Of a stretch of DNA of 64,000 nt, positions 16,479 to 25,266 are shown in pieces. The notes under the pieces were generated by a model. The model searched no databases, was not told the DNA's origin, and worked only from the letters and a program-made list of their open reading frames with translations. Both the position numbers and the translations under genes were made by a program. Positions within the stretch are counted from its first letter, which is position 1. The number at the start of each line of letters is the position of its first letter. Source of the stretch: Ancalomicrobiaceae bacterium S20 (GTDB taxonomy: Bacteria; Pseudomonadota; Alphaproteobacteria; Rhizobiales; Ancalomicrobiaceae); contig CP158568.1 in assembly GCA_040269895.1 (NCBI GenBank), forward strand, positions 4,430,001-4,494,000, written 5' to 3'.

Positions 16479-18224
16479 ATGCGTCTTTCCACGCTGCTTC
16501 TCGCCACCGCGCTGACCGCGGCCGGCACCGCCGCCGCCGGCGCGCAGACGATCTATCCGCTGACCCGCGCCGAGATCCTGGTCGGCTCCAAGTTCGACTT
16601 CAAGGTCGAGTTCCCGGGCGCGCCGGCGCAGGGCGCGGTCAAGGTCACCATCAACGGCCAGGATCCGGCCGCCGTGCTCGGGCAGTCGGCGACCTTCGTC
16701 GAAAAGGAAGACGGCCTGGAGCACTCGGCCTACTGGATCCGCGGCGCTTCGGTCGCCAAGCCGGGCAGCTACACGGTCGAGGCGACCGCCGGCGACAAGA
16801 CCGCCAAGGTCACCTGGGAGGTGTTCGGCACCGAGGCCCGCAAGGCCAAGAACGTGATCCTGTTCATCGGCGACGGCATGTCGGTCACCGACCGGACCGC
16901 CGCGCGCATCCTGTCGAAGGGGCTGGTGGAAGGCCGTTACGGCGGCGAACTCGCGATCGACGACATGCCCTACATGGCGCTGGTCTCGACCTCGGGCACC
17001 GACTCGGTCGTCACCGACAGCGCCAATTCGATGAGCGCCTACACGACCGGCCACAAGTCCTGCGTCAACGCGCTCGGCGTCTACTGCGCCAAGAACAAGT
17101 CGACGCTCGACCATCCGAAGGTCGAGACGATCGGCGAGCTCCTGAAGCGGACCTACGGCATGTCGGTCGGCGTCGTGACCAACTCCGAGATCGAGGACGC
17201 GACCCCGGCCGGCGTCGTCTCGCACACGCGCAAGCGCTCGGACTATAACGACATCGTCAAGATGTTCTATGCCGTCAAGCCGGACGTCATCATGGGCGGC
17301 GGCTCGCCGAACTTCCTGCCGAAGTCGATCCCGGGCTCCAAGCGCACCGACGAGGAGAACTTCGTCGAGAAGTTCAAGGCCGACGGCTACACCTTCGTGT
17401 CGACCGCGACCGAGATGCGCGCCGCGGCCGCCGAAGGCAAGACCAAGGTGCTCGGCCTGTTCAACACCGGCAACGTCGACGGTGCCTACGACCAGAAGTT
17501 CAAGCTCGGCACCACGTCGAAGTTCCCCGATCAGCCGGACCTCGCCGAGCAGACCAGGATCGCGATCGACGCCCTGTCGAAGAACGACAAGGGCTTCTTC
17601 CTGATGGTCGAGAGCGCCCGCATCGACAAGTACAAGCACTCGCTCGACTGGGAACGCGGCGTCTTCGACACCATCCTGCTCGACAACGCCGTCAAGCAGG
17701 CCAAGGCCTTCGCCGAGAAGAACAACGACACGATGATCATCGTGGTCCCTGACCACGCCCATATGGTCGGCATCATCGGCTCCTACGACGACAGCCTGCC
17801 CGGCCAGACCCCGCGCGAGAAGCTCGGCGTCTACGACAAGTCGAAGTTCCCGCAGTACAAGCCCGACGCGAACGGCTATCCGGAGAGCGTCGATCTGCCG
17901 GTGCGCCTCGGCTACACCTTCGGCTCGTATCCGGATCACTGCTTCGACGCCAAGCCGCACCTCGACGGCGAGTTCGTGCCGGCGGTCGCCGGTGCCGAGA
18001 AGGGCACCTTCATCGCCAACGAAAAGTACTGCAAGCCGGGTTCGGTGCGCGTGACCGGTAATCTGCCGGCCGAGGCCAACAGCGGCGTGCATGCGGCCGA
18101 CGACGTGCTGCTGACCGCGATGGGTCCGGGTGCGGACGTCTTCCACGGCCGCGTCGACAACACCCGCGTGTTCCGCGCCATGGTCTCGGCCCTCGGCCTC
18201 GGCCAGGTGCTGGCGGCGAAGTGA
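16479..18224 (+). CDS. Secreted alkaline phosphatase
   Basis: A 581-residue periplasmic metal-dependent phosphomonoesterase. It has a signal peptide (residues 1-22, cleaved near AGAQT) and an added beta-type domain of about 90 residues. The catalytic domain then shows the metal-binding ILFIGDGMS (about residue 125), the nucleophile region VTDSANSMS (about 178), the ligand block ESARIDKYKHSLD (about 378-390) with the D-x3-H spacing kept, VPDHAHM, and the late histidine in SGVHAADD. ATG 16479 begins the signal peptide. No PhoB box with 11-bp spacing was found upstream; a Zur-like palindrome was. Its stop overlaps the next start (GTGA), tying it to the ABC genes. Confidence 0.93.
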   Translation: MRLSTLLLATALTAAGTAAAGAQTIYPLTRAEILVGSKFDFKVEFPGAPAQGAVKVTINGQDPAAVLGQSATFVEKEDGLEHSAYWIRGASVAKPGSYTVEATAGDKTAKVTWEVFGTEARKAKNVILFIGDGMSVTDRTAARILSKGLVEGRYGGELAIDDMPYMALVSTSGTDSVVTDSANSMSAYTTGHKSCVNALGVYCAKNKSTLDHPKVETIGELLKRTYGMSVGVVTNSEIEDATPAGVVSHTRKRSDYNDIVKMFYAVKPDVIMGGGSPNFLPKSIPGSKRTDEENFVEKFKADGYTFVSTATEMRAAAAEGKTKVLGLFNTGNVDGAYDQKFKLGTTSKFPDQPDLAEQTRIAIDALSKNDKGFFLMVESARIDKYKHSLDWERGVFDTILLDNAVKQAKAFAEKNNDTMIIVVPDHAHMVGIIGSYDDSLPGQTPREKLGVYDKSKFPQYKPDANGYPESVDLPVRLGYTFGSYPDHCFDAKPHLDGEFVPAVAGAEKGTFIANEKYCKPGSVRVTGNLPAEANSGVHAADDVLLTAMGPGADVFHGRVDNTRVFRAMVSALGLGQVLAAK

Positions 18225-18751
18225 GTGACGGGAGCGCGGCCGGCGATCCGGCCGCGCTCGCCTCGAGCCAGAAGGCGGCCGAGATGAGACCGTTCGATTT
18301 GGCCTTTGATCTGAACCGCCGCGGTGTTCTCGCCGCGGCGTTCGCCGTTGCGAGTGCCGCGCTGGTCCGTGGCGCCCGGGCCGGCGCCGCGATCACTTTC
18401 GAGGGGCTCTACAAGAGCTTCGGCGTGCTCGGCTACGAGTTCGCCGACGGGGTCAGGGCGCTCGCCGGCCAGGAGGTGACCATGATCGGCTACATGGCGC
18501 CGCCCCTGAAGCCGGAATCGACCTTCTTCGTGCTGACGCGCGAACCGCTGGCGATCTGCCCGTTCTGCCAGTCGGATGCCGACTGGCCGCTCGACATCGT
18601 CGTCATCTACATGGACGCCGCGACGCCGCTGGTCAGTGCCGGCGAGAAGGTCGCCGTCACGGGCCGGCTCGCGATCGGCTCCTGGATCGATCCGGAGACC
18701 GGTTTTGTCAGCCAGATCCGCATCGAGAAGGCGCAGTATCACCGTGCTTGA
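18221..18751 (+). CDS. Tat-type exported small protein, DUF3299-like
   Basis: A protein of up to 176 residues starting at GTG 18221 (overlapping the phosphatase stop) or at ATG 18284. A twin-arginine signal (NRRGVLAAAFAVASAALVRG) precedes a domain containing GQEVTMIGYMAPPLKPES and the cysteine pair CPFC. The layout recalls DUF3299/ZrgE-like OB-fold periplasmic proteins that accompany zinc-linked ABC systems, but similarity is distant. The Cys pair could bind metal or a cofactor. It is cotranscribed with the phosphatase upstream and the ABC ATPase downstream (8-bp overlap). Real function unknown. Confidence 0.6.
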   Translation: MSDGSAAGDPAALASSQKAAEMRPFDLAFDLNRRGVLAAAFAVASAALVRGARAGAAITFEGLYKSFGVLGYEFADGVRALAGQEVTMIGYMAPPLKPESTFFVLTREPLAICPFCQSDADWPLDIVVIYMDAATPLVSAGEKVAVTGRLAIGSWIDPETGFVSQIRIEKAQYHRA

Positions 18752-19514
18752 TGCGCCCGCCGCGATCTCCCGTCACTCGTCCGACGCGGCCTCGAGGCCG
18801 CCGGAGCGGCTGGTGCTGGAGCATATCGCGGTCGATCATCGCGACGCGGGTGGCGCGAAGGTGCGCGCGCTCGAGATCGATCGCTTCGCGGTCGCCGCCG
18901 GCGAGCGGGTCGTGCTGACCGGACCGTCGGGGGCGGGCAAGACCACGGCGCTGCATGTCGCGGCCGGCATCGCCCGGCCGGACACGGGCCGTGTGCAGTG
19001 GGGCGACCGCGTCGTCTCGGCCGAGCGCGAGGCGGTGCGCGACCGCTGGCGGCGCGAGACGATCGGCTTCGTGTTCCAGAACTTTCACCTCGTGCCCGAG
19101 CTCGACATTCTGTCGAACATCCTGATCGCGCGCTGGTTTTCCGCGTGGCGGGTCGATGGCGCCTTGCGGGCGCGTGCGGTGGCGCTGGCCGAGCGCATGG
19201 GCCTGCCGGACCCGCGCCGGCGCGCTGGCGTCTTGTCGCGCGGCGAGCAGCAGCGCGTCGCGATCGCGCGCGCGCTGGTACACCGGCCGGCGATCGTGTT
19301 CGCCGACGAGCCGACCGCGAGCCTCGACGCCGAGACCGGCGCCGTGATCGGCACACTCCTGGTTGAGGCGGTCGCGGAAACCGGGGCCAGCCTGGTGGCG
19401 GTCAGCCATGACGCACGCCTGATCGAGCGCTTTCCGCGCGTCGTCCAGGTTCTCGGCGGGCGGCTGGTCGAAGACGCGCCGGCGCTGCCGCGCATCTCGG
19501 AGGCGGCGCGATGA
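18744..19514 (+). CDS. ABC transporter ATP-binding protein (MacB/LolD type)
   Basis: A 256-residue ATPase with Walker A GPSGAGKTT (about residues 61-69), Q-loop in FVFQNFHLVPELDILSN, signature LSRGEQQRVAIARAL (about 164-178), Walker B IVFADEPTASLD and the H-loop VSHD. The short-loop LolD/MacB class pairs with FtsX-like permeases, as here. GTG 18744 overlaps the preceding gene and gives the family N-terminus. The downstream permease starts inside its stop codon (ATGA), so ATPase and permease form one machine that probably works on a periplasmic or lipoprotein substrate rather than importing a solute. Confidence 0.9.
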   Translation: MLDAPAAISRHSSDAASRPPERLVLEHIAVDHRDAGGAKVRALEIDRFAVAAGERVVLTGPSGAGKTTALHVAAGIARPDTGRVQWGDRVVSAEREAVRDRWRRETIGFVFQNFHLVPELDILSNILIARWFSAWRVDGALRARAVALAERMGLPDPRRRAGVLSRGEQQRVAIARALVHRPAIVFADEPTASLDAETGAVIGTLLVEAVAETGASLVAVSHDARLIERFPRVVQVLGGRLVEDAPALPRISEAAR

Positions 19515-20743
19515 ACCCGTTCCCCATCGTGCTCGCGGACCTTCGCTCGATGCGCTGGGTCGGCCTGACGGTCGTCCTGCTGGTGGCCATCGCCGTCGCG
19601 GTCGGCGTGGCGCTGTCCGCGCAGGAACGGGCGTTCCGCAAGAGCAGCGCGCGCGCCGCCGACGATTTCGATCTGATCGTCGCCGCGCCGGGCAGCCAGG
19701 CGCAGACCGTGCTGACCACGATCTACCTGCAGCCGGAGGCGCTGCCGCTGATCGACGGCCGGATCATCGATACGCTGGCCGCCGATCGCCGCGTTGCGGC
19801 CGTGGCCCCGATCGCGTTCGGCGACTTCTTCCATGGCTATCCGATCGTCGGCACCACGGCGCCGTTCGTGACGCGCTGGGGCCGTGTCGCGCCGACCGAG
19901 GGGCGTCTGTTCGAGCGCGAGGACGAGGCGGTGATCGGCGCCGACGTGCGCGCCGCGATCGGCGACCGCGTGCTGCCGTCGCACGGCGCGGGACCGCATC
20001 CGCTGCTCGGCGCCGAAAGCGCCGAGGAGGCCGCGCATCGCCATGCCGGCGCCGGCCTGCGGATCGTCGGCCGGCTGCCGCGGCTCGGTTCGCCCTGGGA
20101 CCGGGCGATCCTGGTGCCGGTCGAGAGCGTCTGGGCGGTGCACGGGCTCGGCAACGGCCATGCGAGCGATCCCGCGCCGCTCGGACCGCCGTTCGGCGCG
20201 ACCAAGATGCCGGGCGTTCCGGCATTGGTCGTCAAGCCGCGCGGCGTGGCGGACGCCTATGCGCTCCGGGCGCAGTATCGGCAGAACGGCACGATGGCGT
20301 TCTTCCCGGCCGAGGTGCTCGTGTCGCTCTACAAAACCATGGGCGATGTCCGCGACGTGCTGGTCTGGGCCTCGATCCTCGACAACATCCTGGTCTTCGC
20401 GGCGATCCTGCTCGTGGTCGTCGCGCTCGCCGGGCTCCGGCGCCGGCGCTATGCCGTGCTGCGCGCGCTCGGGGCGCCGCGGATCTATGTGCTGGCGGTG
20501 GTCTGGATCGGCGCGGCGGGGCTGATCGCCGCCGGCGCGCTTCTGGGGCTGGTCTTCGGCTGGGGCGGGGCGGTCGCGGTCTCCGCCGCGCTGGAGGCGC
20601 GCACCGGGCTCGGCCTGCCGTTCCTGCCGGCGTGGAGCGATCTCGGTTTCGTCGCGGCGCTGATCCTCGCCGGCAGCACCATGGCGCTGGTGCCGGCGCT
20701 CATGAGCTACGCCCGGCCGATCGCGGCGGGGCTCGGCGACTGA
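19511..20743 (+). CDS. FtsX/MacB-type ABC transporter permease
   Basis: A 410-residue permease with one N-terminal transmembrane helix (residues 17-37), a large periplasmic domain of about 230 residues, and three C-terminal helices (near 285-310, 330-355 and 375-400). This is the FtsX topology. The periplasmic part has several histidines (FFHGYP, SHGAGPHP, AAHRHAGAG), which could suit metal sensing or binding. It ends the phosphatase/DUF3299-like/ATPase/permease operon. The substrate is unknown; similar ATPase-permease pairs with DUF3299 proteins are seen in zinc-regulated loci (family knowledge), so a zinc-linked task is an inference. Confidence 0.85.
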   Translation: MNPFPIVLADLRSMRWVGLTVVLLVAIAVAVGVALSAQERAFRKSSARAADDFDLIVAAPGSQAQTVLTTIYLQPEALPLIDGRIIDTLAADRRVAAVAPIAFGDFFHGYPIVGTTAPFVTRWGRVAPTEGRLFEREDEAVIGADVRAAIGDRVLPSHGAGPHPLLGAESAEEAAHRHAGAGLRIVGRLPRLGSPWDRAILVPVESVWAVHGLGNGHASDPAPLGPPFGATKMPGVPALVVKPRGVADAYALRAQYRQNGTMAFFPAEVLVSLYKTMGDVRDVLVWASILDNILVFAAILLVVVALAGLRRRRYAVLRALGAPRIYVLAVVWIGAAGLIAAGALLGLVFGWGGAVAVSAALEARTGLGLPFLPAWSDLGFVAALILAGSTMALVPALMSYARPIAAGLGD

Positions 20744-20963
20744 TCGCGCGCCGTCACAGCCGCCGGAACAACGCGTCACGAGATGCTGAACGCTCGTTCG
20801 ACAAGTCGACGGTTTTCCTGTTTTCAAAGTCGCATTTCGCGATAACATTCGCGCCAGGGGCCCATCAAAACGCCCTGACATCTTTTTGAGCACGCCGTGC
20901 GGATCCCACGGTGCGACCGGTGTGCTCGCGTCGATCTGTTCTCAGCCACAGAGGCAGTCAAAC

Positions 20964-21812
20964 ATGAAAACCGCGTCGAAGATCCGCCTCGGCCTCGCTC
21001 TGGCCGTGTCCATGCTCGCTGCCGCGCCCGCGCTCGCGGCCGACAAGATCGGCAACTGCGAGGTGACCGGCAAGAAGGGCGAATTCTCCATGACCCCGGC
21101 CAAGCCCGGCCAGCTCACCGTCGAGGTGAACCTGCCGGCGCCGGCCTGGTGGAACGGCGATACCCCGGAGGCGATCAAGGACGGCTACGAGTATTGCCTC
21201 GCCGCCAACATCGCCTGGCGCCTCGGCCTGACCAAGGTCGAGACCGTCAACGTCGCCTGGGACGCGCTCGTCGCCGGCCAGACCAAGGATTACGACCTCG
21301 CGCTGTCGCAGGCCTCGATCACCGAGGAGCGCAAGAAGGTCGTCGACTTCTCGGTGCCCTACTTCAACTCCGACATCGGCGTGCTCGCCAAGAAGGGCAA
21401 GAAGGTCGACGAGAAGTCGATCAAGGATCTCAAGATCGGCGTGCAGCAGGGCACGACCGGCGCCGACTTCGTCACCGGCACGCTGAAGCCGAAGACCGAG
21501 GCCAAGGTGTTCCCGGACACCCCGCCGCTGTTCACCGCGCTGATGGCCGGCCAGATCGACGTCGCCATGACCGACACCGCGATCGTGCTCGGCCAGGCCT
21601 CGGAATCGAAGGGCAAGGTCGTCGTGGTCGGCCAGTACACGACCGGCGAGCAGTATGGCGCGATCTATCCGAAGGGCTCGGCCAACAAGGCGGTGCTCGA
21701 CAAGGTGATCCAGGCGCTGATCGACGACGGCACCACCAAGAAGCTCGCGGCCAAGTATCTCGCCGCGGTCTGGGGCGCCGATCCGACCAAGATCCCCTAC
21801 TTCAAGCCCTGA
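20964..21812 (+). CDS. Amino-acid ABC transporter substrate-binding protein
   Basis: A 282-residue family 3 solute-binding protein with a signal peptide (residues 1-24, cleaved after PALAA). The SBP_bac_3 core contains EYCLAANIAWRLGL, DLALSQASITEERKKVVDFS and MTDTAIVLG. ATG 20964 has GAGG nine bases upstream. It captures a polar amino acid or similar ligand in the periplasm and hands it to the permease/ATPase encoded next. A hairpin follows its stop and a 356-bp gap separates it from the permease, as often seen where the binding protein is made in excess. Confidence 0.92.
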   Translation: MKTASKIRLGLALAVSMLAAAPALAADKIGNCEVTGKKGEFSMTPAKPGQLTVEVNLPAPAWWNGDTPEAIKDGYEYCLAANIAWRLGLTKVETVNVAWDALVAGQTKDYDLALSQASITEERKKVVDFSVPYFNSDIGVLAKKGKKVDEKSIKDLKIGVQQGTTGADFVTGTLKPKTEAKVFPDTPPLFTALMAGQIDVAMTDTAIVLGQASESKGKVVVVGQYTTGEQYGAIYPKGSANKAVLDKVIQALIDDGTTKKLAAKYLAAVWGADPTKIPYFKP

Positions 21813-21826
21813 GATCCAAGGGCCTC

Positions 21827-21842
21827 GGCGGATTCGTCCGCC
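21827..21842 (+). terminator. Stem-loop after the binding-protein gene
   Basis: GGCGGA-TTCG-TCCGCC forms a 6-bp stem with a stable TTCG tetraloop 14 bases after the stop codon. It has no U-run, so it is more likely an mRNA 3'-end stabiliser or partial terminator than a full intrinsic terminator. That would help raise binding protein over permease levels. Confidence 0.4.
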
Positions 21843-22082
21843 TGATCGAAGTCGAGGGGATGCCGCCCGCATTCCCTCGACCGGTCCAGCCGGCGAAACG
21901 GGCGCGACCGTCCGTTTCGATCGGGACGGCGTGATGCAGCCGCTTCGCTTTTCCGTTTCGTTTGGGTAGAGTTGCGAAATGCGCATGGGTCGGCGCCGCT
22001 GTCCGGTCGAGGCCGGAGGCGGGACGGCCCGTGAGAGCCGAGGATCGCAACGGCCGGATCATGCCGGCGGCTTGCGAAATTT

Positions 22083-22150
22083 GCGTGACGTGCTGTTTGC
22101 GTGACGTGTTCTTGCGTGACGTGTTCTGGCGTGACGTGTTCCGTGACGAG
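22083..22150 (+). repeat. Tandem GCGTGACGTG repeats upstream of permease gene
   Basis: Four copies of GCGTGACGTG start at 22083, 22099, 22114 and 22129, each followed by about TTCTT, with a decayed fifth copy at 22142. The period is 15-16 bp, near 1.5 helical turns. The array sits in the 356-bp gap (21,813-22,168) between the binding-protein and permease genes, ending 18 bp before the permease ATG. Nothing else recognisable lies in that gap apart from the TTCG hairpin. It could be a slippage product or a regulator site. Confidence 0.8.
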
Positions 22151-22168
22151 GGGGTTCCGGGCTCGCCG

Positions 22169-23323
22169 ATGTCCGTTGAAGAAGTTGCTCCGGCGGCCGT
22201 GCCGCCCTCCAGCCCGTCGGCTGCCGCCGTCGTTTCGCCGCGCGCGCCACGGGCCTGGACCCCGGCACCGCCGCAATCGAACCTGGTCTGGGCCTATGTC
22301 TCGCTCGGCGTGGCGGCACTGACGGTCGCGGCGGCGTTCTTCACCGCCTGGTTCGTCAGTTCCGCGCTCGCGGAACTCGATTTCCGCTCGGTACCAGTCG
22401 ACACAGCGCTCTATGCCTTCGCGGCTTCGACATTGTTCCTGCTCCGGCCGGCGATCCAGGGTGTGCAGTCGGCGCGTGCGGCGGAGGCGGCGCGACGGTC
22501 CGATGTCGCCGAGGCGCGCGTCCTGATCGCCGATTCGAAGGAATGGGCCTGGACGGCGGCCGGCTATGCGGCGGCCTTCGTGCTCGTGCTCTTGTTCGGC
22601 ATGTTCATCGTCGCCAACGAGGTCGCGGTCGGCCAGACCTTCTTCGATCTCGGCCTGATGTCGAAGACGTTCTGGCTGATCTTCAAGGCATTCTGGGTCA
22701 ACATCGAGATCTTCGTGATCGCCGAGATCCTGGTGCTGGTCTGGGGTCTCGTGATCGCCATCGCGCGGCTGGCGCCCGGCCGCGCCGGGGCGCCGGTCCG
22801 GCTGATGGCGACGGCCTATGTCGACCTGTTCCGCGGCCTGCCGGCGATCATCGCGATCTATCTGGTCGGCTTCGGCCTGCCGCTGACCGGTCTGCCGCTG
22901 GTCAAGGACATGAACCCGACCTGGCTCGCGATCCTGGCGCTGACGCTGACCTACGGCTCCTACGTCTCGGAGGTCTATCGCTCCGGCATCGAGAGCGTGC
23001 ACTGGAGCCAGACGGCGGCGGCGCGCTCGCTCGGCCTGTCGCAGGGCCAGACGCTGCGCTACGTGGTCGTGCCGCAGGCGGTGCGCCGGATCATTCCGCC
23101 GCTGCTCAACGACTTCATCTCGCTGCAGAAGGACACCGCGCTCGTGTCCATCATCGGCACGGTCGACAGCTTCAACCAGTCGAAGATCATCGCGTCGAAC
23201 CACTTCAACCTGTCGTCGGTGACGACGGTGGCGATCCTGTTCGTGCTGATCACCATCCCGCAGGCCCGTCTGGTCGACCGGCTGATCGAGGCCGATCAGC
23301 GGCGGATGCGCGCCGGCGGCTGA
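22169..23323 (+). CDS. Amino-acid ABC transporter permease
   Basis: A HisM/GlnP-type permease of about 384 residues. After a Pro/Ala-rich cytoplasmic N-terminus of about 40 residues come transmembrane segments at about 50-75, 85-100 and 130-160, then the conserved permease domain with the EAA loop (YRSGIESVHWSQTAAARSLGL) and VVPQAVRRIIPPLLNDFISLQKDTAL. It is long for this family because of the extra N-terminal helices, like PAAT permeases that work as a single homodimer. ATG 22169 is the first start after the repeat array; upstream in-frame sequence encodes only the repeats. The ATPase follows 76 bp later. Confidence 0.9.
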   Translation: MSVEEVAPAAVPPSSPSAAAVVSPRAPRAWTPAPPQSNLVWAYVSLGVAALTVAAAFFTAWFVSSALAELDFRSVPVDTALYAFAASTLFLLRPAIQGVQSARAAEAARRSDVAEARVLIADSKEWAWTAAGYAAAFVLVLLFGMFIVANEVAVGQTFFDLGLMSKTFWLIFKAFWVNIEIFVIAEILVLVWGLVIAIARLAPGRAGAPVRLMATAYVDLFRGLPAIIAIYLVGFGLPLTGLPLVKDMNPTWLAILALTLTYGSYVSEVYRSGIESVHWSQTAAARSLGLSQGQTLRYVVVPQAVRRIIPPLLNDFISLQKDTALVSIIGTVDSFNQSKIIASNHFNLSSVTTVAILFVLITIPQARLVDRLIEADQRRMRAGG

Positions 23324-23399
23324 CCGGCGCCGCCCTCCACGCCCGCCGGCGGCCCGCCGCCCGCGTCTCCAGCGTCTCTCGTCTTTCGGGGCTCGTCCC

Positions 23400-24143
23400 A
23401 TGGCACTCGTCGAAATCCGCAATGTCCGGAAGACCTACGGCACGTTCAACGTGCTGAACGGCATGACACTCGATGTCGAGGAACATCAGGTCGTCTGCCT
23501 GATCGGCCCGTCCGGCTGCGGCAAGTCGACCCTGCTTCGCTGCATCAACGGGCTCGAGCCGATCTCGGGCGGCGAGATCAAGCTGCACGGCGACCGGGTG
23601 AGCGGCGCCGGCGTCGACGTCAACGCGCTGCGCCGCGACGTCGGCATCGTGTTCCAGAGCTTCAACCTGTTCCCGCACATGTCGGTGATCGAGAACATCT
23701 GTCTCGCACCGATGAAGGTGCTCGGCCAGTCGCGCGACGAGGCGGAGGCGCGGGCGATGCAGCTCCTGAAGCGCATCAAGCTCGATCACAAGGCCAAGGA
23801 ATTCCCCGATCGGCTCTCCGGCGGCCAGCAGCAGCGCGTCGCCATCGTGCGCGCGCTGGCGATGGACCCGATCGTGCTGCTGCTCGACGAGATCACCTCG
23901 GCGCTCGATCCGGAACTGGTCTCGGAGGTGCTCAACATCGTGCGCGACCTCGTGACCGAGGGCATGACCATGATGCTCGCCACCCACGAGATGGGCTTTG
24001 CCAAGGAAGTCGCCAGCAAGGTCTGCTTCCTCTATGGCGGCGTCGTCCACGAGGAAGGTCCGCCGGAGCAGATCTTCACCGAGCCCAAACAGGAACGCAC
24101 GCGGCAGTTCCTGGACAAGATCATCGAGGCCGGCCGGCTCTGA
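23400..24143 (+). CDS. Amino-acid ABC transporter ATP-binding protein
   Basis: A 247-residue GlnQ/HisP-type ATPase with Walker A GPSGCGKST (about residues 36-44), Q-loop IVFQSFNLFPHMSVIEN, signature LSGGQQQRVAIVRAL, Walker B VLLLDEITSALDPE and H-loop ATHEMGFA. It energises the preceding permease and completes the three-gene polar amino-acid importer. ATG 23400 gives the usual N-terminus. All family motifs are intact. Confidence 0.94.
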   Translation: MALVEIRNVRKTYGTFNVLNGMTLDVEEHQVVCLIGPSGCGKSTLLRCINGLEPISGGEIKLHGDRVSGAGVDVNALRRDVGIVFQSFNLFPHMSVIENICLAPMKVLGQSRDEAEARAMQLLKRIKLDHKAKEFPDRLSGGQQQRVAIVRALAMDPIVLLLDEITSALDPELVSEVLNIVRDLVTEGMTMMLATHEMGFAKEVASKVCFLYGGVVHEEGPPEQIFTEPKQERTRQFLDKIIEAGRL

Positions 24144-24288
24144 GGGGGCATCCGGCGCTCGATCGATCACGCCCGTCGAACGATCGGTTCGCCGTCCGGG
24201 CTCTTTCCGCGATCGGTCCGTCGCGCCATGTTCGCCTCGAGAGCGACCGCATCGATCCTGAAGCGCGGTCCGGCCGGAGGCGCGCCCC

Positions 24289-25188
24289 ATGACGACCCTG
24301 TCCCCCTCGATCGAAAACCTGATCGTGCCGCGCGTCACCGATCTCGGCGGCTTCAATGTCCGGCGCGCGCTGCCGACGGCCGGGCGGAAGATGGTCGGAC
24401 CGTTCATCTTCCTCGACCAGATGGGGCCGGCCGAGTTCCTGACCGAGACCGGCCTCGACGTCCGGCCGCACCCGCATATCGGGCTCGCGACCGTCACCTA
24501 TCTGATCGAAGGCCAGATCTTCCATCGCGACAGTCTCGGCACCGAGCTGCCGATCCAGCCGGGCGACGTCAATTGGATGAGCGCAGGGCGCGGCATCGTC
24601 CATTCGGAGCGCACGCCGCCGGAACTGCGGCCGACCGGTTCAAAACTGTTCGGCCTGCAGAGCTGGGTGGCGCTGCCCGAAGACAAGGAAGAAGGCGACC
24701 CGAGCTTCAGCCACATCGGCATCGGCGCGCTGCCGATGATCGAGGCCGAGGGCAAGGTGATCCGCGTGATCGCGGGCACGCTCTGGGGCGCGACCGCGCC
24801 GACGCCGACCGCCTCGGACACGATCTATGCCGACGTGACGCTCGAGCCCGGTGCGAGCCTGCCGCTCGATGCCGTCACCGAGGAGCGCGCCGTCTATACG
24901 CTGTCGGGCGAGATCGACGTCGCCGGCGACCGCCTGGAAGCGGGCGCGCTGGTGGTGTTCCGGCCTGGCGACCCGATCACGATCCGGGCACTGACCCCGA
25001 CCCGGTTGTTCGTGCTCGGCGGCGCGTCGATGAACGGGCCGCGCTACATCTGGTGGAACTTCGTTTCCAGCCGGCGCGAGCGGATCCTGTCGGCCAAGGC
25101 CGACTGGGAGGCCGGCAAGTTCGACGCCGTGCCGAACGAGAGCGAGTGGATCCCGACCCCGGTCGGCAATCCGCGTATCATCGGCTGA
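24289..25188 (+). CDS. Pirin family protein
   Basis: A 299-residue bicupin. The N-terminal cupin has the pirin motifs RPHPHIGLATVTYLIEG and the metal-binding His/Glu set, including HSERTPPE. The C-terminal cupin ends with GPRYIWWNFVSSR. Pirins bind Fe or other metals; some act as quercetin dioxygenases and others as redox cofactors, and sequence does not decide which. Length is standard. It lies alone, on the strand of the amino-acid transporter but 145 bp after it, and convergent with the next transporter operon. Confidence 0.92.
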   Translation: MTTLSPSIENLIVPRVTDLGGFNVRRALPTAGRKMVGPFIFLDQMGPAEFLTETGLDVRPHPHIGLATVTYLIEGQIFHRDSLGTELPIQPGDVNWMSAGRGIVHSERTPPELRPTGSKLFGLQSWVALPEDKEEGDPSFSHIGIGALPMIEAEGKVIRVIAGTLWGATAPTPTASDTIYADVTLEPGASLPLDAVTEERAVYTLSGEIDVAGDRLEAGALVVFRPGDPITIRALTPTRLFVLGGASMNGPRYIWWNFVSSRRERILSAKADWEAGKFDAVPNESEWIPTPVGNPRIIG

Positions 25189-25266
25189 GGCGGGTTCGGT
25201 CGAGGTGACGGGTGGCAACAGCGCGGGGCATTATGCGTCCCGCGCTCCGCAATGGCGCCGCGCGCC

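Noticed and set aside
20830-20860. Second Zur-like half-site (GATAACATT) before the amino-acid binding-protein gene
   Set aside because: Only one arm is present; there is no palindrome.
22083-22150. Possible CRISPR array
   Set aside because: Units are only 15-16 bp with 5-6-bp interspaces, no unique spacers and no cas genes nearby.
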